This document shows positions 41,769-50,687 of a stretch of DNA of 51,036 nucleotides, in pieces; position 1 is the first letter of the stretch; every line of letters starts with the position of its first letter. The translations under genes were made by a program, and so were the position numbers. Origin of the DNA: Oxalobacteraceae bacterium (GTDB lineage Bacteria; Pseudomonadota; Gammaproteobacteria; Burkholderiales; Burkholderiaceae_D). Under the pieces are notes generated by a model. The model was given only the letters and a program-made list of their open reading frames with translations, ran no database searches and was not told the origin of the DNA. The stretch covers positions 1 to 51,036 of the forward strand of contig JAIXYM010000109.1 in the NCBI GenBank assembly GCA_027490255.1, written 5' to 3'.

Positions 41769-42875
41769 TCAGTTGCAGACTTCTTCCTCAATAGCAGCTG
41801 CATATGGTTTACCAGAGGGCCAGACACCTAGAAAGCGATTTTCCGGCGATTTGGGTGTGAACAGCGCTGTTGGATACGCGCCCCCCGCAACGTAATCAAA
41901 CATCGCCATCATGATACGCCAGTAGCCGTAAAAATCCAGTACGTTCAGCGAGCCTGAGCTCTCAAAGCCATCGCGACCCGCAATGCGTGTGGGTACGGTT
42001 GCTGTCGCGTCAGGGAAATCAAATCGGCTGTCTGGCGCACCCGGCGAGCCATGCGCCGAACTGATTTGTTGTCCCCCATCCGAGTGTGAGGGAAGCATTA
42101 ACAATGTCCGGTGAGATCGAGGCAAGTGGCACAGACGTGCTGCCCAGGCCCGCGCTGTTGGAACACCGATGCTGGTATCTGCTGCGCCGCTCACCAGAAA
42201 AACCGGCAACGTGGGTGGTATCGATTCTAGTCGCGCGACCGTAGGTACAGATTCTGTGCCGTGCACCACGTGATAGGCATCGCCCGGCGCGACCAACACG
42301 ACCGCGCGCGGGGCGGGTATGCCAAGTTCGGTATGTCGGACTGCAAAATTTGTCGAGATCGCTGCGCCCATAGAAAAACCCCAATACAGCGTTTTTTCCT
42401 CATCAATGAGCCGCGGATGGGATTGACGCAGCATTTCCATGGCGGCGCGTATGCCCTGTGCTGCATTCGCGGTAATTTTTTGTGGCGAGGTTTTTTCGCC
42501 TTCAGCCTGATAGACCGGATAAATCACAACAGCGCCACTGCGTACCAGCAGATCAATCAGTCCACCAAAATTTTTTGGATTCGTGCCGCGCCAGCCGTGC
42601 ATGAACAAGACCAGCGGTAAACCGGTTAGGGAACGGGCTTCAGGTCGAAAAATATAGGCGCGAGTTTCACTGGTACCCACTGTATCGACGGCGATATTGC
42701 GGTACTGACGACGTGCTTCCCAAGCAGCGGGACTGGATTGCTTGAGCAGGGCTTGTTCGAGGGGGGAAAGGGGAGCAGCCAAGGTTACGCTTGCGACTGC
42801 CAGTAATGTAAAGATCAGTGCAAAGGTCAGTGCAACTCGACTGGCAATCTGCAAACGCGAAGCGAAAATAATCAC
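41769..42875 (-). CDS. Secreted alpha/beta hydrolase (esterase/depolymerase-like)
   Basis: A signal peptide (about residues 1-33) precedes an alpha/beta hydrolase domain with the oxyanion-region LVLFMHGWRG, the nucleophile elbow YWGFSMGAA, an acid in VSGAADTSIGV and a catalytic-type His in LPSHSDGG. It resembles periplasmic esterases and polyhydroxyalkanoate or feruloyl esterase-like proteins, but the substrate is not clear. GTG 42875 with AAGG upstream is the start. It is the second gene of a minus-strand pair, 3 bp after a small secreted-protein gene. Confidence 0.82.
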   Translation of the reverse strand: MIIFASRLQIASRVALTFALIFTLLAVASVTLAAPLSPLEQALLKQSSPAAWEARRQYRNIAVDTVGTSETRAYIFRPEARSLTGLPLVLFMHGWRGTNPKNFGGLIDLLVRSGAVVIYPVYQAEGEKTSPQKITANAAQGIRAAMEMLRQSHPRLIDEEKTLYWGFSMGAAISTNFAVRHTELGIPAPRAVVLVAPGDAYHVVHGTESVPTVARLESIPPTLPVFLVSGAADTSIGVPTARAWAARLCHLPRSHRTLLMLPSHSDGGQQISSAHGSPGAPDSRFDFPDATATVPTRIAGRDGFESSGSLNVLDFYGYWRIMMAMFDYVAGGAYPTALFTPKSPENRFLGVWPSGKPYAAAIEEEVCN

Positions 42876-42878
42876 GGT

Positions 42879-43193
42879 TTATTTACCTTCGTTAGCCAAG
42901 CATTCATCAAGGCGACGCTGCCGGCTGGCGACCGGGCCGTAGCGTTTTTGCGCACCACTGAAGACCCATTCGATTTCTGCGTACCAGGCCTCCAGCACAC
43001 TCGGATCCAGTTCGCGCTGCTGGGCCACCAGTCGAGCGTCTTCCTGAACCTGTTTTTTGGTGCGACCTTTCTTTCTCTCTTCGGCAAATGACTCGGCATT
43101 GGTGGATACGGAGTCGCAGTAACGGCGGTAATCCGCATGCGCGGTGCCGGACATAAGAATCATCAGAGCCAGGGGGATCAAGATCGTTTTCAT
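42879..43193 (-). CDS. Small secreted protein, unknown
   Basis: A 104-residue protein with a signal peptide (MKTILIPLALMILMSGTAHA) and a charged, helical mature part (EERKKGRTKKQVQEDARLV) with two Cys. It lies 3 bp upstream of the alpha/beta hydrolase gene and is probably co-transcribed. I do not recognise a family. The start has no clear Shine-Dalgarno site. Confidence 0.68.
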   Translation of the reverse strand: MKTILIPLALMILMSGTAHADYRRYCDSVSTNAESFAEERKKGRTKKQVQEDARLVAQQRELDPSVLEAWYAEIEWVFSGAQKRYGPVASRQRRLDECLANEGK

Positions 43194-43571
43194 TTTAAAA
43201 ATAATTTCAAAAACCGGAGTGGTCCAATATTGTCATTCGTCAGTTGATCTCGTTTATTTAGTCTAGATCCAAATACCTTTGAATTTAGGCTAGATCCAAA
43301 TACCTTTGAACATGAGCCGGGGTGCGTTGAGCGCCGCTGGCTCGGGTACCTGCGCAAGCACCGGCCAGCTGATGATTGCAGAATATCCGCTGCGTCGCAA
43401 CAATATCGCTCGTGTTCTGCGCCACAATAACTCAGAGTTTATAAAAACAAAACGCCATACACACATCCGATCACATTGCTATCCATTGCCAAAAAACCGT
43501 GGAATAATCAGACCGATAAAACTCTGCCGGCCTGCCCGGACAGATAGAAAAAATAATCGGGGGAGATCACC
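43194..43571. other. Divergent intergenic region, 378 bp, with tandem repeat
   Basis: No supported gene. The left part is AT-rich and includes a direct repeat (43263-43310, listed separately), probably near the promoter of the minus-strand pair. The right part leads to the NIPSNAP start, with GGGGGAG at 43559-43565 as ribosome-binding site. An open frame on the plus strand from 43306 crosses into the NIPSNAP gene and looks spurious. Confidence 0.65.
43263..43310. repeat. 27-bp-period direct repeat, two copies
   Basis: The 20-base core CTAGATCCAAATACCTTTGA plus one more A occurs identically at 43263-43283 and 43290-43310. It lies 70-117 bp before the small secreted-protein gene on the minus strand, so it could be a regulator site or a small duplication. 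Confidence 0.9.
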
Positions 43572-43889
43572 ATGCTGCTGGATGTCAGGACCTATGTGTG
43601 CAAGCCTGGAACACTGAAGGCCCACCTCGATCTTTATGCAAAGCTGGGCAAGGCGCCCCAAGTGCGCCATCTCGGGATGCCATTAATGTTTGCCGCCTGC
43701 GAGACCGGCAATCCCAATGAGTACATTCACATCTGGTGCTACAAAAATGCCGCCGATCGCGAAGAGCGTCGTGCGGCCCTGTGGGTTGATCCAGAATGGC
43801 TGAGCTATGTGAAACAGAGTGCGGAGCTTGGTGCACTGGAAAGCCAGCAAAATAAATTAATGAAACCGGTGGACTTTTTTCCTTTGTAA
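43572..43889 (+). CDS. NIPSNAP-family protein
   Basis: A 105-residue ferredoxin-like (dimeric alpha/beta barrel) protein of the NIPSNAP type: LDVRTYVCKPGTLKAHLDLY at the start and the YIHIWCYKNAADREERRAAL pattern in the middle. Bacterial NIPSNAP proteins often stand in catabolic operons and their role is unclear. ATG 43572 follows GGGGGAG. It precedes the ABC binding-protein gene by 44 bp on the same strand, so it is likely the first gene of the operon. Confidence 0.87.
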   Translation: MLLDVRTYVCKPGTLKAHLDLYAKLGKAPQVRHLGMPLMFAACETGNPNEYIHIWCYKNAADREERRAALWVDPEWLSYVKQSAELGALESQQNKLMKPVDFFPL

Positions 43890-43933
43890 ATGCGATTGAT
43901 CGCTCAGCCAAAATAAAAATCACAGGAGACCTC

Positions 43934-45142
43934 ATGAAACGCATCGTGAAACTGCTTGCTCTGGGCCTTTGCTTATTGCCTGTGCTGCTGCATGCACAGG
44001 AGAGCAAACCCTTGCGTATCGGTGTGCCGACGTCGGTGCAATTGCAGGTGGGTCGCGATACCATCACAGCCGTCAAAATGGCGGTGGATGAGATCAATAA
44101 AAAAGGCGGCATCCTCGGACGCAAGGTCGAGTATGTCACCGCAGATGAAACCGAAAATCCCGAAACGGGTATCAGCGCGATCAAGAAACTGGTCTCCGAT
44201 GAAAAAGTCGATCTACTGGTGGGTGGCTATACCAGCGGTGTGACGCTGGCACAATTGCCGCATATCGCGGCATCAAAAACGATCTATCTGGGTGTTGGTG
44301 CCGCTTCGCCGAGCATCACGGCCAAAGTAAAAAACGACTACGATACTTACAAGTATATTTTCCGCGTTGGGCCAATCAACGCGACGCATCAGGCGCGCGC
44401 GCTGGTTGAATACATTTCGGGTTTTGTGATTGGCGAACTCGGCTACAAAAAAATCGCGATCGTCGGTGAGAACGCAAAATGGGTTCAGGATCTGGTGCCG
44501 GTCCTAAAGCGAGGTGCCGCTGAGGTGGGTGCCGATATCCGCATGACGGAATTGTTTGATACGCAGACATCAGATTTCTCACCGCTGCTCGCCAAGGTGA
44601 AATCCAGTGGTGCGCAATACATGATTGTCATTCTGTCGCATGGTTCTAGCGATGTCTTTGCAAAGCAGTGGCATGACGCGCAGGTACCGGTACCTTACGG
44701 CGGCATTGACGTGAAGAGCATGGATGGCGATTTTTTCAATCGCATTGGTGGTAAGTCCATCTCCGAGGTGGCTGCTAATTTCGCAGTGCGCGCGCCGCTC
44801 ACTAAAAAAACTATTCCTTTCTTTGATAACTTCAAAAAGAATTCACCAAACTATCCGGTGTACACGGCCTTTTTCGCCTATGACTCGATCTTCTTGTATG
44901 CCGAGGCAGTCAAGCGCGCTGGCAGCTTTGACACAGACAAGGTAATCAAGGAGCTAGAGAAGACCCGCTTCGAAGGCGTGGCCGGCGAAATCAGCTTTGA
45001 TGAAAACCATGACGTATTGCCGGGCAAAGGCAAGACTAATCTGATCTTCGTGCAGTGGCAGGACAAGGGCGAGCGTGTGGTTCTCTTTCCCAAGGAGCTT
45101 CGTACCGGGAATTTCATCCTGCCACCTTGGATGAAAAAATAA
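43934..45142 (+). CDS. ABC transporter substrate-binding protein (LivK/amide type)
   Basis: A signal peptide (MKRIVKLLALGLCLLPVLLH) precedes a family 4 (Leu/Ile/Val or amide-type) periplasmic binding protein: LRIGVPTSVQLQVG, the typical EINKKGGILGRKVEYV and IKKLVSDEKVDLLVGGYTSG. It delivers a ligand to the LivHMGF complex. ATG 43934 follows AGGAGA. The presence of an amidase downstream suggests an amide or modified amino acid rather than plain branched-chain amino acids, though this is inferred. Confidence 0.9.
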   Translation: MKRIVKLLALGLCLLPVLLHAQESKPLRIGVPTSVQLQVGRDTITAVKMAVDEINKKGGILGRKVEYVTADETENPETGISAIKKLVSDEKVDLLVGGYTSGVTLAQLPHIAASKTIYLGVGAASPSITAKVKNDYDTYKYIFRVGPINATHQARALVEYISGFVIGELGYKKIAIVGENAKWVQDLVPVLKRGAAEVGADIRMTELFDTQTSDFSPLLAKVKSSGAQYMIVILSHGSSDVFAKQWHDAQVPVPYGGIDVKSMDGDFFNRIGGKSISEVAANFAVRAPLTKKTIPFFDNFKKNSPNYPVYTAFFAYDSIFLYAEAVKRAGSFDTDKVIKELEKTRFEGVAGEISFDENHDVLPGKGKTNLIFVQWQDKGERVVLFPKELRTGNFILPPWMKK

Positions 45143-45143
45143 A

Positions 45144-45995
45144 TTGGAAATCCTGATCTACGGCGCTGTCACCAGCGCTATCTACGCGATGCTCGCGGTA
45201 GGCTTCACGCTGATTTTTGGCGTGGCCCGCGTGTTGAATCTGGCGCATGGATCGTTCTATGCGCTGGGCGCGTATGGCGCGTATGTACTGACTTCCATCG
45301 TTGGCCTGCCATTGTGGCTGGCGGCGATACTGTCCGTGACCGGTGTCGCTGTATTCGGCGTGCTTGTAGAAAAAATCCTGATCCGGCCGCTGCGCTATTC
45401 GCAGCTGGGTGTGCTGATGATCACACTTGCCATTGCGCTAGTGGTTGAGCAGACCTTGTTTCTAACCTTCGGTTCCGAGTACCGTAATGTACCGGCCTTT
45501 GTTGATACCAAAATCAACATCGGTGGCGTCGATGTGGCCGGCCAGCGTTTGCTCACACTCGTGGTGGCGGGCGTTTCGATTGCGGTGCTCTATCTCTTCA
45601 TACAGCGCACACGCCTCGGCAGCGCGATTCTCGCGATCTCTCAGGATGCGGATGCGGCCAAATACATGGGCATACCCAGTGATCGTATCTTCTCGCTGGT
45701 GATGGCGATTTCGGCGGCACTGGCGGCGCTGGCCGGCATAATCGCCGGACCATTTCTTTCGGTGCAGCCGTCGATGCATTTACTGCCCATCGTTAAAGCT
45801 TTTGCGATCGTGGTGGTGGGCGGACTCGGCTCCATTCCCGGCAGTATTCTGGCGGCCTTCATGCTGGGTTACGCGGAAACCATCGTGGCTTATGAAATCT
45901 CCACCAGCTGGACCGAAATCGTCTCGGTGTTGGCGACTCTGCTGATGCTGGTCTTCCGACCAGCCGGTATTTTCGGTAAAAGGACGGCGTTTTAA
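45144..45995 (+). CDS. livH: Branched-chain amino acid-type ABC permease LivH
   Basis: A 283-residue inner-membrane permease of the LivH family, with LTLIFGVARVLNLAHGSFYALGAY near the start and the C-terminal AFAIVVVGGLGSIPGSILAA. It forms the channel with LivM. The start is TTG 45144, one base after the binding-protein stop; the next in-frame ATG is about 45 bp later and would remove the first helix. It abuts livM with no gap. Confidence 0.9.
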   Translation: MEILIYGAVTSAIYAMLAVGFTLIFGVARVLNLAHGSFYALGAYGAYVLTSIVGLPLWLAAILSVTGVAVFGVLVEKILIRPLRYSQLGVLMITLAIALVVEQTLFLTFGSEYRNVPAFVDTKINIGGVDVAGQRLLTLVVAGVSIAVLYLFIQRTRLGSAILAISQDADAAKYMGIPSDRIFSLVMAISAALAALAGIIAGPFLSVQPSMHLLPIVKAFAIVVVGGLGSIPGSILAAFMLGYAETIVAYEISTSWTEIVSVLATLLMLVFRPAGIFGKRTAF

Positions 45996-46991
45996 ATGGC
46001 GGCGCTCGGATCTCTCGACAAGCTGAGCACGACGGCGGGCTTGGTTTCGCTGGTCCTACTCGCTCTTCTGCCGGCGCTAGTGGGTGGCAGCTATCTGGTG
46101 GGTGTGCTGACGGTTGCGGCGATTTACGGCATCTGGGCAGTGAGCTGGGATTTCATGTCTGGGCTGACTGGGCGCGAAAACTTCGGCCATTCGCTCTTCA
46201 TCGGTGTTGGTGCGTATGCCGCGGGTTTTTTGAATGTACAGATGGGTCTCGGCCCCTGGTGGAGCCTGCCAGCCAGCATGGTACTGGCCATGTTCTTCGG
46301 GCTCTTGTTGGGTTTTCCGACGCTCAGACTCAAAGGGCCATACTTTGCGCTGGCGATGCTGTCGGCAGCCGTGATTATGCAGCGTCTGATGCTGATTTTC
46401 TGGGAGTACACCGGCGGTGAAGAGGGTATACAAGACATCACGCCGCTGATTAAAAATCACTTGCACTATTACTGGTTCGTGCTGGGTGTGCTGGGTCTTA
46501 CCACTTGGCTGCTTGCCTGGCTGGCGCGTTCGCGTTGGGGTCTGATACTGCGCGCGATCAAAGGCGACGAGGCCACGTGTATGGCCGCTGGCTTGCCCAT
46601 CACAACCTACAAAATTATCTCGCTCATCATCAGTGCGGCCTTCGCTGGACTCGGAGGTGCGCTTTACGCGCACTATCAATTGCAGGTGAGTCCGCAGTTG
46701 TTTGCAGTGGTTACATCGATCACGATTATCACGATGGTATACGTTGGTGGTATCGGCACCATTTTTGGGCCCGTCGGCGGGGCGCTGTTGCTGACGTTGA
46801 TGACCGAGGGGCTGCGCAACTTCGGCGAATGGCGTTTGATGATCTACAGCGTTCTGTTGATTCTTATTTTGTTCTTCCTGCCTAACGGTGTGGTTGCGCC
46901 TATTTGGAAAAAAATTCGCGCAATGCTGTCGTCTCCCGCGCAGAGTGTGGGTACACAGCGACCAACAGACAAAGCAACAGGGGAGGTGTGA
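45996..46991 (+). CDS. livM: Branched-chain amino acid-type ABC permease LivM
   Basis: A 331-residue LivM permease: IYGIWAVSWDFMSGLTGREN FGHS (split here) near the start and the typical VYVGGIGTIFGPVGGALLL near the end, with about nine membrane helices. It starts on the base after the livH stop and its own stop overlaps the leader of livG. A Shine-Dalgarno site for the next gene (GGGAGG) is within its last codons. Confidence 0.9.
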   Translation: MAALGSLDKLSTTAGLVSLVLLALLPALVGGSYLVGVLTVAAIYGIWAVSWDFMSGLTGRENFGHSLFIGVGAYAAGFLNVQMGLGPWWSLPASMVLAMFFGLLLGFPTLRLKGPYFALAMLSAAVIMQRLMLIFWEYTGGEEGIQDITPLIKNHLHYYWFVLGVLGLTTWLLAWLARSRWGLILRAIKGDEATCMAAGLPITTYKIISLIISAAFAGLGGALYAHYQLQVSPQLFAVVTSITIITMVYVGGIGTIFGPVGGALLLTLMTEGLRNFGEWRLMIYSVLLILILFFLPNGVVAPIWKKIRAMLSSPAQSVGTQRPTDKATGEV

Positions 46992-46992
46992 G

Positions 46993-47733
46993 ATGTCAGA
47001 CTACCTTCTCGACGTCAAACAAATTAACAAACGTTTCGGTGGTCTTCATGCCGTGCGTGATGTCAATCTGCAGGTTCGCCGGGGTGAGATCGTTGGTATT
47101 CTGGGCCCCAATGGTGCCGGCAAGACGACGCTCTTCAATCTGCTTACGGGATTCATTCCCCCGGATGAGGGTACGGTGAATTTTCAAGGGCGATCGATAC
47201 GTGGTCTTAAACCGCACAAGATCGTCAATCTGGGTGTGGCTCGTACTTTCCAGCTTTGTCGGCCTTTCGTCGGCATGAGCGTGATCGAAAATGTACTGGT
47301 CGGCAGTTTGGGGCCACGTGTCAGTGATGTTGATCTCGGCGCGCGCGCCATGCACTTGCTGTCCGAGGTTGGTCTTGCAGAGAAAGCGGATACACCCTCC
47401 GAGTTATTGTCCTATGGTGATCTGCGGCGTTTGGAAATCGCTCGCGCACTGGCAACCGATCCTGAGTTGCTCTTGCTTGATGAGCCTTTTGCTGGTTTGG
47501 GTAGTGCCGAGATCGAATCAATTTCCGCACTCATACGCAAGCTGCATACAGAAAAAAATCTCACTATTCTGCTCATTGAGCACAAGCTGCGCGAATTCAT
47601 GCAGCTGGTATCACGCGTAGTGGCGCTGGATTTTGGCGAGGTGATTGCCGAAGGGGTTCCGGCAGAGATTGTCAGTCATCCACGTGTAATTGAAGCCTAC
47701 ATTGGCAAGCAAACGCCGGAGGCACTCGCATGA
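46993..47733 (+). CDS. livG: Branched-chain amino acid-type ABC ATPase LivG
   Basis: The larger ATPase of the LivGF pair: Walker A LGPNGAGKTT, LivG-type signature LSYGDLRRLEIARAL, Walker B LLLLDEPFAGLG and the switch His in LLIEHKL. The signature has GD where many have GQ. I chose ATG 46993 (SDYLLDVKQINKRFGG), with GGGAGG just before; the open frame extends 105 bp into livM. It overlaps livF by ATGA. Confidence 0.92.
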   Translation: MSDYLLDVKQINKRFGGLHAVRDVNLQVRRGEIVGILGPNGAGKTTLFNLLTGFIPPDEGTVNFQGRSIRGLKPHKIVNLGVARTFQLCRPFVGMSVIENVLVGSLGPRVSDVDLGARAMHLLSEVGLAEKADTPSELLSYGDLRRLEIARALATDPELLLLDEPFAGLGSAEIESISALIRKLHTEKNLTILLIEHKLREFMQLVSRVVALDFGEVIAEGVPAEIVSHPRVIEAYIGKQTPEALA

Positions 47734-48437
47734 TGCTTGAGATCAGCGGCCTGAGCGCTGGCTATGGCAAGGCCATTGCGCTGGAAAATCTCAATCTGCA
47801 AATCAAGGCAGGTGAATTAGTGACGGTGCTGGGGCCCAACGGTGCAGGCAAGTCGACTTTGCTGAAAGTGATTTCACGGGCGATATCGTCGCAGGGACAG
47901 TTGCAGTTCGAAGGGCACTCCCTGCATGATTACTCGACAGAACAGGTGGTCGGTCTGGGCATTTGCCATTGTCCCGAAGGCCGTCGTCTTTTCCCCGAGC
48001 TGACAGTGGCAAAAAATCTACAGCTGGGTGCTTATCTCAGACGCGACAAGGCAGCCGTTGCCGCTGATATGGACCGGGTACTCGCGTTGTTTCCGATATT
48101 AGCTGAGCGAGAGCATCAGATCGTTAGCACCTTGTCAGGTGGTCAGCAGCAAATGGTGGCGATTGGTCGTGCCTTGATGGGCGGGCCAAAATTGCTGCTG
48201 CTTGATGAGCCTTCGGTCGGTATCGCTCATCGTCTCAAGCTGGAAATTTTTTCTGCGATACGCCAGATTTGCGACAGTGGTGTTGCCATCCTGATGGCCG
48301 AGCAGGATGCGCAATCTGCACTGCACATTGCTGATCGTGCGTACGTGCTTGAGCATGGTCATGTCGCGCAGGAGGGCGAAGCGAAGGCACTAGCCAGCGA
48401 TGATCGTATTCGTAAAATTTATCTTGGTATCGGTTGA
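47730..48437 (+). CDS. livF: Branched-chain amino acid-type ABC ATPase LivF
   Basis: A 235-residue ATPase with LGPNGAGKSTL, the FPELTVAKNLQLGAY segment typical of LivF, signature LSGGQQQMVAIGRAL and Walker B LLLLDEPSVGIA. It pairs with LivG to drive transport. Its ATG overlaps the livG stop codon. The transporter cassette ends here and an amidase gene follows on the same strand. Confidence 0.92.
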   Translation: MMLEISGLSAGYGKAIALENLNLQIKAGELVTVLGPNGAGKSTLLKVISRAISSQGQLQFEGHSLHDYSTEQVVGLGICHCPEGRRLFPELTVAKNLQLGAYLRRDKAAVAADMDRVLALFPILAEREHQIVSTLSGGQQQMVAIGRALMGGPKLLLLDEPSVGIAHRLKLEIFSAIRQICDSGVAILMAEQDAQSALHIADRAYVLEHGHVAQEGEAKALASDDRIRKIYLGIG

Positions 48438-48490
48438 CCGCAGCGACTGATCCTTCATCTCAGCGATCACAAAAGAAACGGATAAGCCGA

Positions 48491-49927
48491 ATGATGCAAG
48501 AACTTTGCGGCTTTACCGCCCACCAGCTGCTCGCGATGTATCGCAGCGGGCAAGTGTCGCCTATCGATGTAACACGCGCCGTCCTTCAGCGCATCGAGCA
48601 GTTCAACGGCAAACTGAATGCCTTTTGTCTGGTCGATGCAGTGCACGCCATGGAGAGCGCGAAAGCGAGCGAACAGCGATGGCAGGCGCATAGACAGCAG
48701 GGCGCTGCGATCGGTGCACTGGATGGCATACCCGTCTCTATCAAAGATCTAATACTGACGCGCGGCTGGCCCACGCTGCGGGGTAGTCGAACTGTCGATC
48801 CTTCGCAGCCCTGGGAGGTGGATGCACCGGTTACTGCGCGTCTGCGCGAATCCGGTGCCGTGCTGTTGGGTAAAACCACCACGCCCGAGCTAGGCTGCAA
48901 GGGAGAGACCAATTCGCCCTTGCATGGGATTACGCGCAATCCCTGGAATCTCTCGCGCACGCCGGGTGGGTCTTCGGGCGGTGCTGCAGCAGCGGTGGCC
49001 TCCGGTATGGGGCCGGTGGCGGTTGGTACGGATGGGGCGGGCAGCGTGCGTATCCCGGCCGCGTTTTGCGGCAATGTCGGTATCAAGCCGAGCTTCGGTC
49101 GTGTGCCGGCGTACCCGCTGTCACCTTTCGGTACGGTCGCGCATCTTGGGCCACACACCATGAGTGTCACCGACGCAGCACTGATGATGAACGTGATGAG
49201 TTTGCCAGACGCACGCGACTGGTTCTCACTGCCTTACCATCCAATTGATTACACCGTCGGTCTGAATGACGGCATCCGCGGTTTGCGTATCGCTTATTCG
49301 CCAACACTGGGCTATGCCAAGGTCGACCCCGATGTTGCGCATCGCGTTGATGAAGCGGTACGCGATCTCGAAGCGCTGGGTGCACAAGTGGTGCGATGCG
49401 ATCCGGGCTTCGCAGACCCGCTCGATATCATGACCGGTATCTGGTTTGCTGTTGCGCATCAGGTCTGGACAGCAATGACACCCGCACAGCAGGCGGTGAC
49501 GGACCCAGATTTTCAGGCGGAAGCCGAGATCGGCGCGGGCTTCAGCTTTGGCGATGTGCATCAGCTCAATTTGCGTCGCGGCGAGTTGGGTTCGCGCATG
49601 CGTCAATTCATGCAGCAGTATGATCTGCTGGTCACGCCCACACTGGCGATACCCGCCTTTGAAGCGCGTGCTGCGGGTCACAGCAAGGTCAGTGCTGAGC
49701 AATTGCTGGGCTGGACGCCGTTCAGCTATCCCTTCAATCTCACCCAGCAACCCGCAATCACTATTCCCTGTGGATTGACACCTGCAGGTCTACCGGTTGG
49801 CCTGCAATTTGTCGGCCCCATGTTTGGCGATGCATTGGTACTGCGCGCTGCGCGTGCCTACGAATCTCTGCATCCTGTTCCCAGACCACCTGAGTCTGTT
49901 TTGTCGGAGGAGATATTGAATGCCTAA
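48491..49927 (+). CDS. Amidase-signature family hydrolase
   Basis: A 478-residue amidase-signature enzyme with the Ser-cisSer-Lys triad: the Lys in GIPVSIKDLILTRG, the cis-Ser and nucleophile Ser around RTPGGSSGGAAAAVASG and VGTDGAGSVRIPAAFCG. Such enzymes hydrolyse amides to acids and ammonia. It follows the LivKHMGF genes closely, so its substrate is probably the imported compound. I chose ATG 48491; a TTG at 48434 overlapping livF would add 19 residues. The 3' end overlaps the aldolase gene by 8 bp. Confidence 0.9.
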   Translation: MMQELCGFTAHQLLAMYRSGQVSPIDVTRAVLQRIEQFNGKLNAFCLVDAVHAMESAKASEQRWQAHRQQGAAIGALDGIPVSIKDLILTRGWPTLRGSRTVDPSQPWEVDAPVTARLRESGAVLLGKTTTPELGCKGETNSPLHGITRNPWNLSRTPGGSSGGAAAAVASGMGPVAVGTDGAGSVRIPAAFCGNVGIKPSFGRVPAYPLSPFGTVAHLGPHTMSVTDAALMMNVMSLPDARDWFSLPYHPIDYTVGLNDGIRGLRIAYSPTLGYAKVDPDVAHRVDEAVRDLEALGAQVVRCDPGFADPLDIMTGIWFAVAHQVWTAMTPAQQAVTDPDFQAEAEIGAGFSFGDVHQLNLRRGELGSRMRQFMQQYDLLVTPTLAIPAFEARAAGHSKVSAEQLLGWTPFSYPFNLTQQPAITIPCGLTPAGLPVGLQFVGPMFGDALVLRAARAYESLHPVPRPPESVLSEEILNA

Positions 49928-50663
49928 TCAGAACGATGCGCACAATCATGCGCAGGACTTTGCATCAGACAGCGTCAAACGGCTGCGTGAGGATCTTGCG
50001 CTGGCCTTGCGCGCGGCTGCGCATCATGGGCTTGCCGAAGGTGTGTGTAATCATTTCAGTGTCGAATTACCGGATGGCTCGCGGCGCTTTCTTCTGAATC
50101 CGCGCGGATTGTTGTGGCAAGAGATCGGTGCCGACGATATCGTGATGATTGATGAGCAAGGGAACAAGCTTGCCGGACGTCATGAGGTCGAGCCGACTGC
50201 CATGCACATACACGCTGCGATTCATCGTATTGCCGGCAAGGCTTGTGTAATGCACACGCATATGCCGCATGCGACAGCGCTCACACTCACCAGTGCTCGG
50301 GCGCTGGATACGACGTTATCGCAAAACGCGATGCGTTTTCACGGTCGCATCGCCATTGATGCGCATTACAACGGTCTTGCGCTCGATGATACCGAAGGTG
50401 AACGTATTGCCAGCGTGATGAAGAATGCAGATATTGCTTTTCTCGGCAATCACGGTGTTGTCGTCTGCGGTGACAGTGTCGCTTATGCGTATGACGATCT
50501 GTATTACGTCGAGCGTGCCTGCATGGTGGAAATTCTCGCGCTACGCACAGGATTGCCATTGCAGCCCGTGCCGGGGGCGATGGCAGCGCAAGTCGAACTA
50601 CAGACGCGGGGAGAGCGTTTGCAGGCCGATCTGTTCTTCGAGGCATTGCGGCGTACACTGTAG
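49920..50663 (+). CDS. Class II aldolase/adducin-family protein
   Basis: A 247-residue member of the class II aldolase/adducin family. Metal ligands are seen in VMHTHMPHATAL (His-x-His) and a third in the later GNHGVVVCGD. A conserved Glu occurs in AEGVCNHFSVELPD. These enzymes split or epimerise phosphorylated or free hydroxy-keto compounds, and some members are decarboxylases. It is coupled to the amidase by an 8-bp overlap, so it may act on the amidase product. The substrate is unknown. Confidence 0.88.
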   Translation: MPNQNDAHNHAQDFASDSVKRLREDLALALRAAAHHGLAEGVCNHFSVELPDGSRRFLLNPRGLLWQEIGADDIVMIDEQGNKLAGRHEVEPTAMHIHAAIHRIAGKACVMHTHMPHATALTLTSARALDTTLSQNAMRFHGRIAIDAHYNGLALDDTEGERIASVMKNADIAFLGNHGVVVCGDSVAYAYDDLYYVERACMVEILALRTGLPLQPVPGAMAAQVELQTRGERLQADLFFEALRRTL

Positions 50664-50687
50664 GTCCTTTTATTCCTCCTCGCCAAA

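Noticed and set aside
43306..43617. Plus-strand frame before and into the NIPSNAP gene
   Set aside because: Overlaps the true gene out of frame and has no ribosome-binding site or family match.
46077..46679. 200-codon minus-strand frame over livM
   Set aside because: Antisense shadow; charged low-complexity translation.
48586..49170. 194-codon minus-strand frame over the amidase gene
   Set aside because: Antisense shadow of the amidase; Pro/Arg-rich with no family pattern.
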